Below, piece by piece: positions 1 through 10,381 of a stretch of DNA of 64,000 nt; the first letter of the stretch is position 1; each line of letters starts with the position of its first letter. The translations under genes and the position numbers were made by a program. The notes below the pieces were generated by a model. The model was not told the origin of the DNA, did no database searches, and saw nothing but the letters and a program-made list of their open reading frames with translations. The stretch covers positions 5,363,501 to 5,427,500 of the forward strand of contig JAUCBN010000021.1 of assembly GCA_035048815.1 (NCBI GenBank). Direction: 5' to 3'. This DNA comes from Abelmoschus esculentus. Lineage: Eukaryota > Streptophyta > Magnoliopsida > Malvales > Malvaceae.

Positions 1-500
1 ATTTGGACATTAGCTAGCAATATGGACATGCCCTAAGCACTTGAAACATTTGATCTCTCGGGATCGTATGGACAATTCTTGTTGCTTTCCTCGAACATCT
101 CCACCATAGGCTTGATTTTGGACGTTTCAGCTTGTTCTTTGCCTTGGAAAGGATTATTTCTCCGAGGTGTGATTGGAATCGATTTAGGGGCTGCATTAGT
201 GATGCCTCTAGAAGATGATCTCTTACGTTCTTATCTCTCGATTTTGATAGCCATATGCACCATGTCTTCAATTTCGTTGTAGTATTGTAATTCCACTACA
301 TCAACAATCTTTGTTTAATTCGGACAAGAACCTTGCCATGGTGGCTTCACGGTCTTCATCCACACTTGCTCGGATCATGACTATCTCCATCTGTTTGTAG
401 TACTCTTCCACGCTTCTACTTCCTTGTTTAAGATTCTACAACTATAATAGAGATCATGGTGATAATAGCTTGGTTTGGATCTTCTCTTGTTTCCAGGCCT
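1..500 (-). pseudogene. Ty3/gypsy retrotransposon gag remnant (capsid part and zinc knuckle)
   Basis: Read on the minus strand, this is the C-terminal half of a plant Ty3/gypsy Gag, which packages element RNA in virus-like particles. At about 431-318 it reads LKQGSRSVEEYYKQMEI and then EDREATMARFL, a very typical capsid segment. At about 280-236 comes EIEDMVHMAIKIER. At about 57-15 a CCHC zinc knuckle follows as KCFKCLGHVHIAS, where the next codon is a stop (TAA) just before the last cysteine. At least two frame changes are needed to join these pieces, one near 435 and one between the middle part and the knuckle, and there is a stop right after the IKIER segment. The gene is therefore dead. 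Protease and RT would lie beyond the window's left edge. The N-terminal limit near 500-594 is unclear. Family assignment is from motif recognition. Confidence 0.85.
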
Positions 501-594
501 CCACACTTTGTTCATTAGAATCTGGTCACTTTGCACTTGTTGTGGCTTCATAGGTGCGAGCTTTATCTTATCTTCTTGCCTCCATCATGGTATA

Positions 595-3028
595 CGCTTG
601 AAGAGAGGGACCGTTCACCATGACAAGCATTCGAAGACTAGAATCATTCCTCGCGACATACGCTCAAAGAGAGGGGTCGTCCAACACGGTATACGCTCTA
701 AGAAAGGGACCATTTAATATAACATGCACACGAAGAGAGGGGTCATTAACCGCGATATACGCTCAAAGAGAGGGGTCATCCATCACGGCATACGCAAAAA
801 GAGATGGCCCATTCATTATGACATACGCTTGAAGAGAGGAGTTATTCAGCGCAACATACGCTCAAAGAGAGGGGTCGTCCATCACGGTATACTTTATAAG
901 AAAGGAACTGTTAATTATTGGACTCGAAGAGAGGGGTCATTCTCGCGACATACGCTCAAAAAAGGGGTCGTCCATCACAATATACGCTCAAAGAGAGGGA
1001 CCGTTCACCAAGACATGCACTCAAAGAGTGAGATCATTCATCGTGACATACGCTCAAAGAGAGGGGTCGTCCACCGTGGCATACGGTTAAAGAGAGGGTC
1101 GGTTCATTATGACATACACTCGAAGAGAGGGGTCATTCACCGTGACATACTCTATAGGAAAGGGATCGTTCCTTATGACATGCACTCGGAGAGAGTGGTC
1201 ATTTATCACGACATATGCTCAAAAAGATGGGTCATCCATGACGATATACGCTCAAAGAGAGGGATCGTTCCTTATGACATTTGCTGGAAGAGAGGGATTA
1301 TTCACCGCGACATACGCTCAAAGAGATGGATGGGTCAACCATCATGGTATACGCTCTAAGAAAGGGACCATTCATTATTATGTGTACTCGAAGAGAGGGG
1401 TCACCCATCGTGACATACGCTCAAAGAGAGTGGTCGTCCATCACGGTATTCGCTCTAAGAAAGGGTCCGTTAATTATAACATGCACTCAAAGAGACGGGT
1501 CATTATCGAGACATACGCTCAAAGAAAGGGGTCGTCCATCACGATATAGGCTCAAAGCGATTGACTATTCACCATGACATGCACTCGAAGAGTGAGATCA
1601 TTCATCGCGACATACGCTTAAAGAGAGGGGTTGTCCATCATAGCATACACTCAAAGAGTGGGACGGGGTAGGCTCTAAGAAAGGGACCATTCATTATGGC
1701 ATGCCCTCGAAGAGAGGGGTCATTCATCGCGACATACGCTCAAAGAGAGGGGTTGTCCATCAAGGTTTACGCTCAAAGAGAGGGACCGTTCACCATGACA
1801 TGCACTCCTATAGTGGGATCATTCCTCGCGACATACGCTCAAAGAGAGGGGTCGTCCATCATAGCTTACGCTCTATAAAAGGGACCCTTCAATATGATAT
1901 GCACTCAAAGAGATGGGTCATTCACCGCGACATATGCTCAGAGAGGGGTCATCCGTCATGCTATATGCTCTAAGAAAGAGAAGATCATTAAGGAGAGGGG
2001 TCGTCCATCACGGTATACACTCTAAGAAAGGGACCGTTCATTATGATATGCACTCGAAGAGAGGGGTCATTCATTGCGGTATACGCTCAAGGAGAGGGGT
2101 CGTTAATCACGGTATACACTCAAAGAGAGGGACCATTCACCATGACATGCACTCAAAGTGTGGGATCATTCCTCGCCACATACGCTCAAAGAGAGTGGTC
2201 GTCCATCAGGGCATACGCTCTAAGAAAGGCACCCTTCAATATGACATGCATTCAAAGAGAGGGATCATTCATCGCGACATACGCTCAAAGAGAAGGATCG
2301 TTCATTATGACATACGCTTGAAGAGGGGGTTATTCAACGCGACATACGTTCTAAGAGAGGGGTCGTCCATCACGATATACTCTCTATGAAAGGGACTGTT
2401 AATTATGACATGCAACCAAAAGGAGGGGTCATTCTGGCATCATACGCTCAAAGAAAGGGGTCATCCATCACGATATACGCTCAAAGAGAGGGATTATTCA
2501 CCATGACATGCACTCAAATAGTGGGACATTCATAGCGACAAACGCTCAAAGAGAGGGGTCATCCATCATGGCATACGCTCAAAGAGAGGGTCGGTTCATT
2601 ATGATATACGCTTGAAGGGTAGGGTCATTCACCGCGACAAACGCTCAAAGAGAGGGGTCAACCATCATGGTATACGCTCTAAGAAAGGGACCATTCATTA
2701 TGACATGCACTCGAATAGAGGAGTCATTCATCGCGACATATGCTCAAAGTGATGGGTCGTCCATGACGTTATATATATGCTCAAAGAGAGGGATCATTCA
2801 CCGCGACATACGCTCATAGAGATGGGTCAGCCATCCCGGTATACCCTCTAAGAAAGGGACCATTCATTATTATGTGCACTCGAAGAGAGGGGTCATCCAT
2901 TGCGACATACACTCAAAGAGAGTGGTCGTCCATCATGGTATACGCTCTAAGAAAGAGTTCGTTAATTATGACATGCACTCAAAGAAAGGGACCATTCCCG
3001 CGACATACGCTCAAAGAAAGGTGATACG
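595..3028. repeat. 33-bp tandem minisatellite, block A
   Basis: About 2.4 kb of head-to-tail 33-bp units. A typical unit starts GACATACGCTCAAAGAGAGG and ends with a variable tail such as GTCGTCCATCAC, GTTAATTAT or GTCATTCATCGC. Sub-variants start GACATGCACTCGAAG or GGTATACGCTCTAAG and alternate in a loose order. Because 33 is a multiple of three, plus-strand frames stay open for long stretches and give 11-residue peptide repeats of the type DIRSKRGVVHH, in more than one frame. I regard that as a by-product of the period, not as a gene. On the minus strand the block lies between an LTR-like segment and gag, the position of a retrotransposon leader. Indels of a few bases break the phase here and there. 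Confidence 0.93.
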
Positions 3029-4270
3029 CTCTAACTCTCCAATTGTTGTTGTATAGAGAATCTTTGATTGTCCGAACCATGATTGCAAGCAAGCCTTTAT
3101 CCTCGTATACTTTCCTTGTTGTTTGACGAAGAAAAGATGGTGAAGTGTTGTAAAGAAGGATGCAGAACTGTAGGTTATATTTGTAAGTTAATGCTTGGGA
3201 AGTCGGCTATAGTGATGGATGAAATGGATATGATGAAATGCATGTAAAGTGGTAAAGAAATAGTATTCAAAGGTAACAAAAGTAGAACTTATGCTATGAA
3301 AGCATAAACCTAACTTATAGTATGCTTTGAGGGTGGTATAGAACTTAGACCCTTAATAAATAAGTTCCTATAATCTTAAGTATGGATGAAAAAGATAGAA
3401 GACGCCACAAACCTATATAATAGATTTGATAAGTCGATATAGTTCTAAAAAGAACAAGTTTGAGAGTAAACTCACAAAGGAATTTTTGTATTGATCAAAG
3501 ATGTTTTACAAATGAATTTAAGTCCTATTTATAGTTTTCTAGGAGGTTTGGACGAAATGGCCTTTAATTATTCGGATAACCATTCATTTGAATGGTGTCT
3601 CCCTCCAAAACTATTAGAAGAGTTGTAACTTCTCGGTCCAGCCTACACAGTCTTCAGTAACTGGGCCATATCTTGAGTTTCCGATATCGAATTGATGCGA
3701 TTCAATATGCGTTGGAAAGATAAGAGATAGAGGAATAATTTCATGAAGACACTGAAACTCAATTCTACTTTTATCCTGCTCGAAATTGGCAAACAAATGG
3801 AACATCATGAATCTATCTAATGAAAAGTGTTATTTTTGGCGCCTACTTGCTTTCCCTCCATGATCTTGGCTCCAATGTGGATTATGGCCGGTCATGATGG
3901 TCGGTGAAGGGTAGGTGACCTTCGGGTGTTGAGCTGGGAGTGATAGTTGGAGTTGAGATGAGCTAATCGAGCTGGTGTGTCGAGACTGGTCTTTTGGATG
4001 TGTTGTTCTGAAGAATCACAAATGTTGGTGTTTAGATATTTCCTTTGGCTCGAATCATCAAATCTCTTGGAATAGGTATTTGCAAAGTGTCTTCTGGTGA
4101 AGAATTGAACCACACTTTGACGTGAATCATCATTCGCTTTTCTTGATGTACATATCTTTTTAACACTTTTAAACTTTGTACCTTTCCAAACGATGTCCCT
4201 TGAGAAAGTGGATATTGTTCGCTTAATTACCTTGAAAAGGATGATTCTGTTACACCAAATTATCTCAAAA
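3029..4270 (-). mobile_element. LTR-like segment A of a Ty3/gypsy-type element
   Basis: About 1.2 kb of non-repetitive sequence lies between the two minisatellite blocks. The part at 3029-3745 is repeated at 6333-7098. On the minus strand it holds a good TATA box (CTATAAATAG at 3534-3525), followed downstream by the leader minisatellite and gag. This is the expected order of LTR, leader, gag. The distal part (3746-4270) has no second copy in the window. A TGTAACA start on the minus strand near 4254 could be the LTR edge, but I could not confirm it, and no convincing tRNA primer-binding site follows the other end near 3035. The LTR label is therefore inference from position and promoter. Short ORFs inside it look accidental. 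Confidence 0.55.
3525..3534 (-). promoter_or_regulatory. TATA box in LTR-like segment A
   Basis: Minus-strand CTATAAATAG, a strong plant pol II TATA element. It is conserved in the second copy at 6876-6885. Transcription would run towards lower coordinates through the minisatellite into gag. Confidence 0.6.
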
Positions 4271-6332
4271 TGACAAAGGGACCGTTAATTATGATATGCA
4301 CTTGAAGAGAGGGGTCATTCATCGCGACATAAGCTCAAAGATAGGGGTCGTCCATTACGATATGTGCTCAAAGAGAGAGACCATTCACCACGACATGTAC
4401 TCGAAGAGTGGGATCATTCATCATGACATACGCTCATAGAGAGGGGTCATCCATCACAGTATACACTCTAAGAAAGGGACTCGTCAATATGACATGCACT
4501 CAAAGAGATGGGTCATTTATTGCAACATACGCACAAAGAGAGGGGTCATCCATCATGGCATACTCTCAAAGAGAGGGACCGTTCATTATGACATACGCTT
4601 GATGAGAGGAGTTATTCACCGCGACATACGCTTAGAGGGCGTCATCCATCACGGTATACTCTCTTAGAAATGGACTGTTTATTATGATATGCACTCAAAG
4701 GGAATGGTTATTCTCGCGACATACGCTCAAAGAAATGGGTCGTCCATCACGATATACGCTGAAAGAGAGGGACTGTTGATTATGATATGCAATTGAAGAG
4801 TGGGTTCAGTCATCGCGACATTTGAGCGAGGGGTCGTTCATGATGGTATACGCTCAAAGAGAGGGGTCGTTCATGATGGTATACGCTCAAAGAGAGGGAT
4901 CGTTCAGCTTGACATGCACTCGAAGAGTGAGATCATTCGTCGCGACATACACTCAAAGAGGGGTTGTACATTATAGCATACGCTCAAAGAGTGGGACGGT
5001 TCATTATGACATACGCTCAAACAGAGGGGTCATTCACCACGACATACGCTCCAAGAGAGGGGTCAGCCATCACGGTATATGCTCTAAGAAAGGGATCGTT
5101 AATTATGGCATGCACTCGAAGAGAGGGGTCATTCATCATGGTATACGCTCAAAGAGAGGGATCTTTCATCGCGACATTCACTAAAAGAGAGGGGTCATCC
5201 ATCACGGCATACGCTCAAAGAGCGGGGCCGTTCATTATAAAATACGCTCGAAGAGAGGGGTCATTCATTGCGGCATACGCTTAGAGAGAAGGGTCAGCCA
5301 TCACTATATACACTCTAAGAATGGGACCATTCATTATGATATGAACTCGAAGAGAGGGGTCATTCATTGTTGCATATGCTCAAAGAGAGGGGTCACCCAT
5401 CACAGTATACGCTCTAAGAAAGGGCCTGTTAATTATGACATGCACTCGAAGAGAGTTGTCATTCATCGCGACATACGCTCAAAGAGAGGGGTCATCCATC
5501 ATGGTATACGTTCAAAGTGAGGGACCGTTCACCATGACATGCACTCGAAGAGTGGGATCATTCATTGTGACATACCCTCAAAGAGAGGGTCGTCCATCAC
5601 AGTATACGCTCTATGAAAGGGACCCTTCAATATGACATGCACTCGAAGAGAGGGGTCATTCATCGTGACATACGTTCAAAGAAAGGGGTCGTCATCATGT
5701 CCTACACTCAAAGAGAGTGATCTTTCAATATAACATACGCTTGAAGATAATGGTTATTCACTGCGACATAAGCTCAAAGGGAGGGGTCGTCCATCACGGT
5801 ATACGCTCTAAGAAAGGGACCATTAATTATGATGTGCACTCGAAGAGAGGGATCATTCATCGCGACATACGCTCAAAGAGAGGGGTCGTCTATCATGGTA
5901 TACACTCCAAGAAAGGGACCCTTCAATATGACATGCACTCGAAGAGAGGGGTCATTCATCGTGACATACGTTCAAAGAAAGGGGTCATCCATCATGGCAT
6001 ACACTCAAAGAGAGTGATCGTTCAATATAACATACGCTTGAAGATAATGGCTATTCACCGCGACATAAGCTCAAAGGGAGGGGTCGTCCATCACGTATAC
6101 GCTCTAATAAAGGGACCATTAATTATGATGTGCACTCAAAGAGAGGGATCATTCATCGCGACATACGCTCAAAGGGAGGGGTCGTCTATCACGGTATACA
6201 CTCCAAGAAAGGGACCCTTTAATATGACATGCACTCGAAGAGAGGGGTCATTCATCGTGACATAATTTCAAAGAGGGGTCGTCTATCACGACATACGCTC
6301 AAAGAGAGTGATCGTTCAATATAACTAATACG
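4271..6332. repeat. 33-bp tandem minisatellite, block B
   Basis: Second block of the same 33-bp family, about 2.06 kb. It has a clear higher-order duplication: the stretch beginning at 5731 recurs at 6028, a shift of 297 bp or nine units, with matching irregular units (for example CTTGAAGATAATGG) in both. The block starts abruptly next to LTR-like segment A and runs into the second LTR-like copy at 6333. Plus-strand reading frames again stay open because of the 3n period. Confidence 0.93.
5731..6300. repeat. 297-bp higher-order duplication (9 x 33 bp) within block B
   Basis: Two successive 297-bp copies share the same sequence of variant 33-bp units, including a shared odd unit with AAGATAATGG. 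They differ by few substitutions, which indicates local amplification by unequal exchange or slippage of a nine-unit block. Confidence 0.8.
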
Positions 6333-7098
6333 CTCCAACTCTCCAATGGTTGTTGTAGAGAGAAGCTTTGATTGTCTCGACTGTGATTGCAAGCAAGCCT
6401 TGATCCTCGTATGCTTTCCTTGTTGTTTTATGAGGAAAAGTTGGTGAAGTGGTGTAAAGAGGGCTGTGGAAGTTTTATGTTTAATTGATAAGGGAAGGTA
6501 TGTGATGTTTTGGTTAGGGAAATAAATGGCAAGATGATAGTGAAGGCTAGGGAAGTCGATTTCGGTGATGGAAGAAAGGGTTGGGATAAAATGTATGGAA
6601 GGTGGTAAAGAAATAATATTCAAAGGTAACAAAAGTAGAACTTATGCTATGAAGCATAAACCCAACTTATAGTATGCTTTGAGGGTGGTATATGACTTAG
6701 ACCCTTAGGAAATAAGTTCCTAGAATCTTATGTATGGATGGAAAAGATAGGAGACGCCACAAACCTATATAATAGATTTGATAAGTCGATGTAGTTCTAA
6801 AAAGAACAAGTTTGAGAGTAAACTCACAAAGAAATTTCATATTGATCAAAGATGTCTTACAAATGAATTTAAGTCCTATTTATAGTTTTCTAAGAGGTTT
6901 CGCCGAAATGGCCTTTAACTATTCGGATAACCATTCATTTGAATGGTGTCTCCCTCCAAAACTATTCGAAAAGATGTAACTTCTCGGTCCAGCCCGCACT
7001 ATCTTCAGTAATTTGACCATATCTCGAGATCTTGATATCAGATTGATGCGATTCAACATGCGTCGGAAAGATAAGAGACAGGGGAACAACTTTCATGA
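6333..7098 (-). mobile_element. LTR-like segment B, truncated second copy
   Basis: Diverged copy of 3029-3745, with the same landmarks in the same order (for example TATGCTTTGAGGGTGGTATA at 3321 and 6673, and the TATA box at 3525 and 6876). The spacing between copies is about 3.30-3.35 kb and drifts because of small indels. Homology stops at about 7098, directly before the protease remnant that begins at 7103. The distal half of the LTR present in copy A is missing, so this is a truncated copy or a recombination breakpoint. Confidence 0.6.
6876..6885 (-). promoter_or_regulatory. TATA box in LTR-like segment B
   Basis: Minus-strand CTATAAATAG, identical to the TATA box of copy A and at the corresponding position of the duplicated segment. 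Confidence 0.55.
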
Positions 7099-7102
7099 AT
7101 AG

Positions 7103-7756
7103 TTTTTAAAGGACATAGTATCCAAACGACGAAGGCTAGGAGAATTTGAAACGGTGGCAACCACTGAAGTTTGCATGGCAATGCTACATAATCGCATGCC
7201 ACCCAAACTAAAAGATCTTGGCTCCTTCACAATTCCATGTGCAATTGGAGATGGTTATAAAGGAAAGGCCCTATGCGACTTGGGAGCAAGCATCAACTTA
7301 ATGCCCAAATCAGTTTTTCAGAAACTCGGAATTGGACGGGCGAAACCAACAACAGTACTGCTCCAACTTGTGGGTCGGTCTTATGTGCATCCTGAAGGCA
7401 AAATCGAGGACATTCTGGTAAAAGTTGACAAGTTCATCTTCCATGCCGACTTTCTTGTCCTTGACTGTGAGGCTGACGACAATGCACCGATCATATTGGG
7501 TCGACCTTTTCTTGCTACTGAACGTACTATCATTGATGTGGAGAATGGTGAGCTCATAATGCGAATAAATGATTAAAAAATCAAGTTGAACGCCTTCCAT
7601 AATCTGCCAAATTCAGACGCTCCAGTAGAATGTAAGGCTCTCCATACACCAAATAAGGGTAATAAAATATCCTGCCTGGGCAGCACATTCGACAAACTAT
7701 TTGGTAAAAGAATAAAACCCAAAGGAGAAGCCGAATGCACCGAAGGGACTGGCTAA
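7103..7756 (+). pseudogene. Ty3/gypsy Athila-like retroviral aspartic protease, partial
   Basis: The frame opens at 7103 directly at the junction with the LTR-like copy (a stop codon sits at 7100-7102) and reads through KDIVSKRRRLGEFETVA, the spacer typical of Gag-protease junctions in Athila-type elements. The protease core follows: ALCDLGASINLMP (the DLGAS form of the catalytic aspartate loop used by this lineage), then KVDKFIFHADFLVLDCEAD, then PIILGRPFLAT, the conserved ILGRPF flap/C-terminal motif. A premature TAA lies at 7574-7576 where the family usually continues. The same frame then goes on with conserved-looking sequence (DAPVECKAL) to a stop at 7754. Gag is missing upstream and no reverse transcriptase follows, so this is an isolated fragment. 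The enzyme would cleave Gag-Pol in virus-like particles. Family call is by motif recognition. Confidence 0.88.
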
Positions 7757-8185
7757 CTCATGCAGACAGACACAGGCCAGAGAGAGAGAACGAAAATGGG
7801 AGATGCATTCACATGCACTCCACAAATAACCTAATCTCTACCTTTCACTTTTAATTATTATATTAGGATTAGTATATATAGTATTATTTTCAACATTCTT
7901 TATTTTTAAAGTATTTTGTTATTTTACTTTATGTTAAGCAATTTTTTTATTTTTAGTATTTTAGATTCAGTGTTTTTAATTTTTAATAAAGTGATGAATG
8001 CAGGAAAAATTTTGCCACAACAGGAAGTCTGCTGCCGCGGCAGCACTGTGTCAGAACCGCAGAATTACCAACAGGCAAAAACATTGTAACGGCTATCTGC
8101 CGAGAAATCCACTGCGGTAGTAACTATGCATCCAGGTAGTAAATGTCTAACGACTACTATTTTTAACAGTCATATTTTTAGAGCC
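7757..8185. other. Non-coding retroelement spacer or 5' region
   Basis: No ORF of note. A T-rich stretch (about 7850-7990) is followed by a GC-richer part with the 14-bp palindrome at 8031 and several AACGGCTA/AACGACTA/AACAGTCA words at about 8088-8170. These lead into the TATA box of the next ORF. It is probably a promoter or untranslated part of the element that carries the Transposase_32-like gene, but I see no LTR boundaries. Confidence 0.4.
8031..8044. repeat. 14-bp perfect palindrome
   Basis: GCTGCCGCGGCAGC is a perfect self-complementary sequence, GC-rich in an AT-rich setting, about 155 bp upstream of the TATA box. A weaker relative (CTGCCTGGGCAGCACA) lies near 7672-7688, inside the tail of the protease ORF. 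Confidence 0.7.
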
Positions 8186-8193
8186 TATATAAG
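8186..8193 (+). promoter_or_regulatory. TATA box upstream of the Transposase_32-like ORF
   Basis: TATATAAG within CCTATATAAGCAG. It is about 150 bp upstream of the ATG at 8337, so transcription would start near 8218 and leave a leader of roughly 120 nt. Confidence 0.55.
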
Positions 8194-8336
8194 CAGACTA
8201 CCGCTGTGCATTATTTACTTTGCATTCTTGTTATCCTTACTTACTTTCACAATCTTGCTCTCACTACTTCGTGCAATTTTCAGAACATTCTCTATTCACT
8301 CTAGAAATTCTCAAACCACCTTACACGAACAGTTCA

Positions 8337-9853
8337 ATGGCTTATTACACAAGATTTGCCCCAGCCACTGTTGCTGAAAGATTCAACCGATCATTCGTTG
8401 CTCGACAACTATAGGAAGAGCAGGGATTTCAACATAACAATGATATGAACTTTGGCATTGAACCATATTTATTCGACAAGATTCAGCATCAGGATTGGGA
8501 GGCTTTCTGTCTACAGCCTCGAGCAGCAAATGCCACAATTGTACGGGAATTCTACGCACATGGGCCGAGCAAGGATACTCTCTTTGTCCACTGCCGAGGC
8601 AAACCTGTACAACTTGATGCCAAAGTCATAAATGACTTTTATGGTCTCACACCCACATGAGATGATCATGCTGAATACGTAGACAGTATCACCACTCAAG
8701 ACTATGAGGATATTAAGGATGAGCTTTGTTTTAGCAACACTTAATGGGAAACCGGTGTCAATAAGGGTTCAGTAACACGGCAGAGTCTAATACCCGAGGC
8801 TAATATGTGGTGTGCGTTTGTCAAAAGATGACTTATCCCAACTTCCCATAACAACACAGTGGATCGAAAAAGACTGGCATTGATCCAGTCCATCATCAAG
8901 AAGAGAAGCATCAACGTTGGAGAAATCATCCTTCACGAAATCCATGAATGCGGTAAGAAGGAACGCGGTCCATTATATTTCCCTAGTTTAATCTCTGCTT
9001 TATGCATTGCTGTAGGTGTCTCGATAGAAGCAACCGACGAATACACGCCAACTAGGCAGGGATGGACAAGAGACTTCTGCCACCGAGTTATGCAGATAAC
9101 ACATGCAGAGCCTGTTCAGGCAAAACTGCAGCAGTTCACTACCGACTTCACCGTTGGAGGGCAGTATTCAACAGAAGCACCAGCATCTGCCGAACCGACT
9201 GCCGGAGCAGACCCATACCAAGAGATTTTACAAAGGATGGCAGCCATGGACCTTCGTCAACAGCGCTACATGGAGTACCAACGCGACTTCAAGACGTCTC
9301 TAACCAACGTAATGATGCAGAGCTTTCTACATCAAGGGGCATAATTTCCTGAATTCCCAGCCAATATGTTCGTCATTGCCGCCCCTTATACTGATACAAC
9401 ACCTGACCCATGACCGCAACCATCTTTCCATCCACGGCCGCACCAACAGTTCTATGCTGCCGGACCTTCCAGGCCATCAAGGTCTGCCGGAGTATCATCT
9501 ACTAGCCAAAGGCCATCCAATAGGCAGGCTATCTTTAACTCTCCCAAAGAGAACCAATTCCTATGCCCAGTCTCAGCAAGGATACGTTATCTCACGAGAT
9601 TGATGAATATCACAGTTCATCCCATGAATCAGTAATACCCACAGCCACGGCAAGAGGAGGAACAAAAATCATGGACACTGAGGAAGAAGGGGATGAGGTT
9701 ACAATGCTGACGCACCGCACACCGCCCAACAAAGTACAGCCACATCGGCAGGCAAAACAACAACAATCACCAGGACAAGGATCCAGGAGAAAGGCACCAG
9801 CAGCAAGGCCTAGGAGAATGCTCTGTACAAGCAGATCCTCAGAGTCATTTTAA
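8337..9853 (+). pseudogene. Transposase_32-like 'putative plant transposon protein', decayed
   Basis: From ATG 8337 a single frame can be followed to 9344. It resembles the plant Transposase_32 domain: a segment around FYAHGPSKDTLFVHCRGKPV, then INDFYGLTPT, then ANMWCAFVKR, then LIPTSHNNTVDRKRLAL, then SINVGEIILHEI, then GPLYFPSLISALC. The family is frequent in and near plant retroelements, and its biochemical role is not established to my knowledge. The frame is broken by stops at 8412, 8658, 8742, 8829, 9342 and 9411. Past 9344 it carries on as a P/Q/S-rich tail to about 9550. One frame change is then needed to reach the last open part, 9563-9853, a hydrophilic low-complexity tail. The gene is clearly non-functional. 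The start is the first ATG after the TATA box that is in frame with the conserved domain. The ORF starting at 8126 in another frame is discounted. Confidence 0.75.
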
Positions 9854-9912
9854 ATAATGCCTTACTGCTCTCATCTTTTTCAATATTTTAATTGTTGTTT
9901 ACTTTATATTTT

Positions 9913-9950
9913 GAGCATTGAGAACAATGCTCGGTTTGAGTTTGGGGGAG
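9913..9950 (+). other. Hairpin followed by purine-rich tract (PPT-like)
   Basis: GAGCATTG and CAATGCTC form perfect 8-bp arms around the 4-nt loop AGAA (9913-9932). TTTGGGGGAG follows at 9941-9950. The G-rich purine run could be a polypurine tract for plus-strand priming. This is inference from composition and position. Confidence 0.4.
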
Positions 9951-10310
9951 ATTGAAGGTGCAGAAGCACTGCCGAGGCTACCCAATGTTGTGGCAATACC
10001 ATAAAAGGGAGTAAATTTTTACCGAATTTTTTTTTATATTCTCTTTTCTTGAACTAGTGTTTGTAATCTTGTACTGCCCTATGTCAGCTTTGCTTTAAGT
10101 TTACTCCTTTAAGGCTATAGAAAATTATCTCCTTACCTTGGCCAAGTACTGTTTTGAAGGGATAACCATAGGATACTCATGGAATAAAACTTAGAAGCTT
10201 GCTTTAGGGTTTGACAAAAAAATAAAAACAAACACTTTGTGGACTTGTTTGATTTAGGAGCTCTTTTAATGAACTTAGGTGATAAAGACTTAGAACTTGT
10301 TGGAAAAATA

Positions 10311-10381
10311 ACTAGAGGTGCCTATCACCGGCTCTAGTTTTGCTCTCCTTCGTACTAGAGGTGCCAGAAATTGGCTCTAGT
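10311..10381. repeat. Twin 28-bp hairpin repeats
   Basis: Two 28-bp copies at 10311-10338 and 10354-10381. Each starts ACTAGAGGTGCC and ends GGCTCTAGT, so ACTAGAG and CTCTAGT form inverted arms. In the first copy the inner GGTG/CACC extends the stem. Fifteen bases separate the copies. Confidence 0.7.

Noticed and set aside
724..2389. Genes for 11-residue repeat proteins (several plus-strand ORFs of 60-211 codons)
   Set aside because: Open frames follow from the 33-bp period and occur in more than one frame. Phase breaks by indels are frequent, and there is no promoter or domain.
3025..3045. tRNA primer-binding site after LTR-like segment A (minus-strand TGGAGAGTTAGAGCG)
   Set aside because: It follows CA-like LTR ends in both copies, but I could not match it to a known plant tRNA 3' end.
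3614..3808. 64-codon minus-strand ORF
   Set aside because: It lies inside the LTR-like segment upstream of its TATA box, has no recognisable domain, and is not kept open in the second copy.
595..6332. CRISPR array, because of the 33-bp regular repeat
   Set aside because: The repeats are contiguous with no unique spacers, units are diverged, and the setting is a plant retroelement.
8126..8377. 83-codon ORF before the Transposase_32-like gene
   Set aside because: It spans the TATA box and is in a different frame from the conserved domain. Its hydrophobic composition reflects T-rich DNA.
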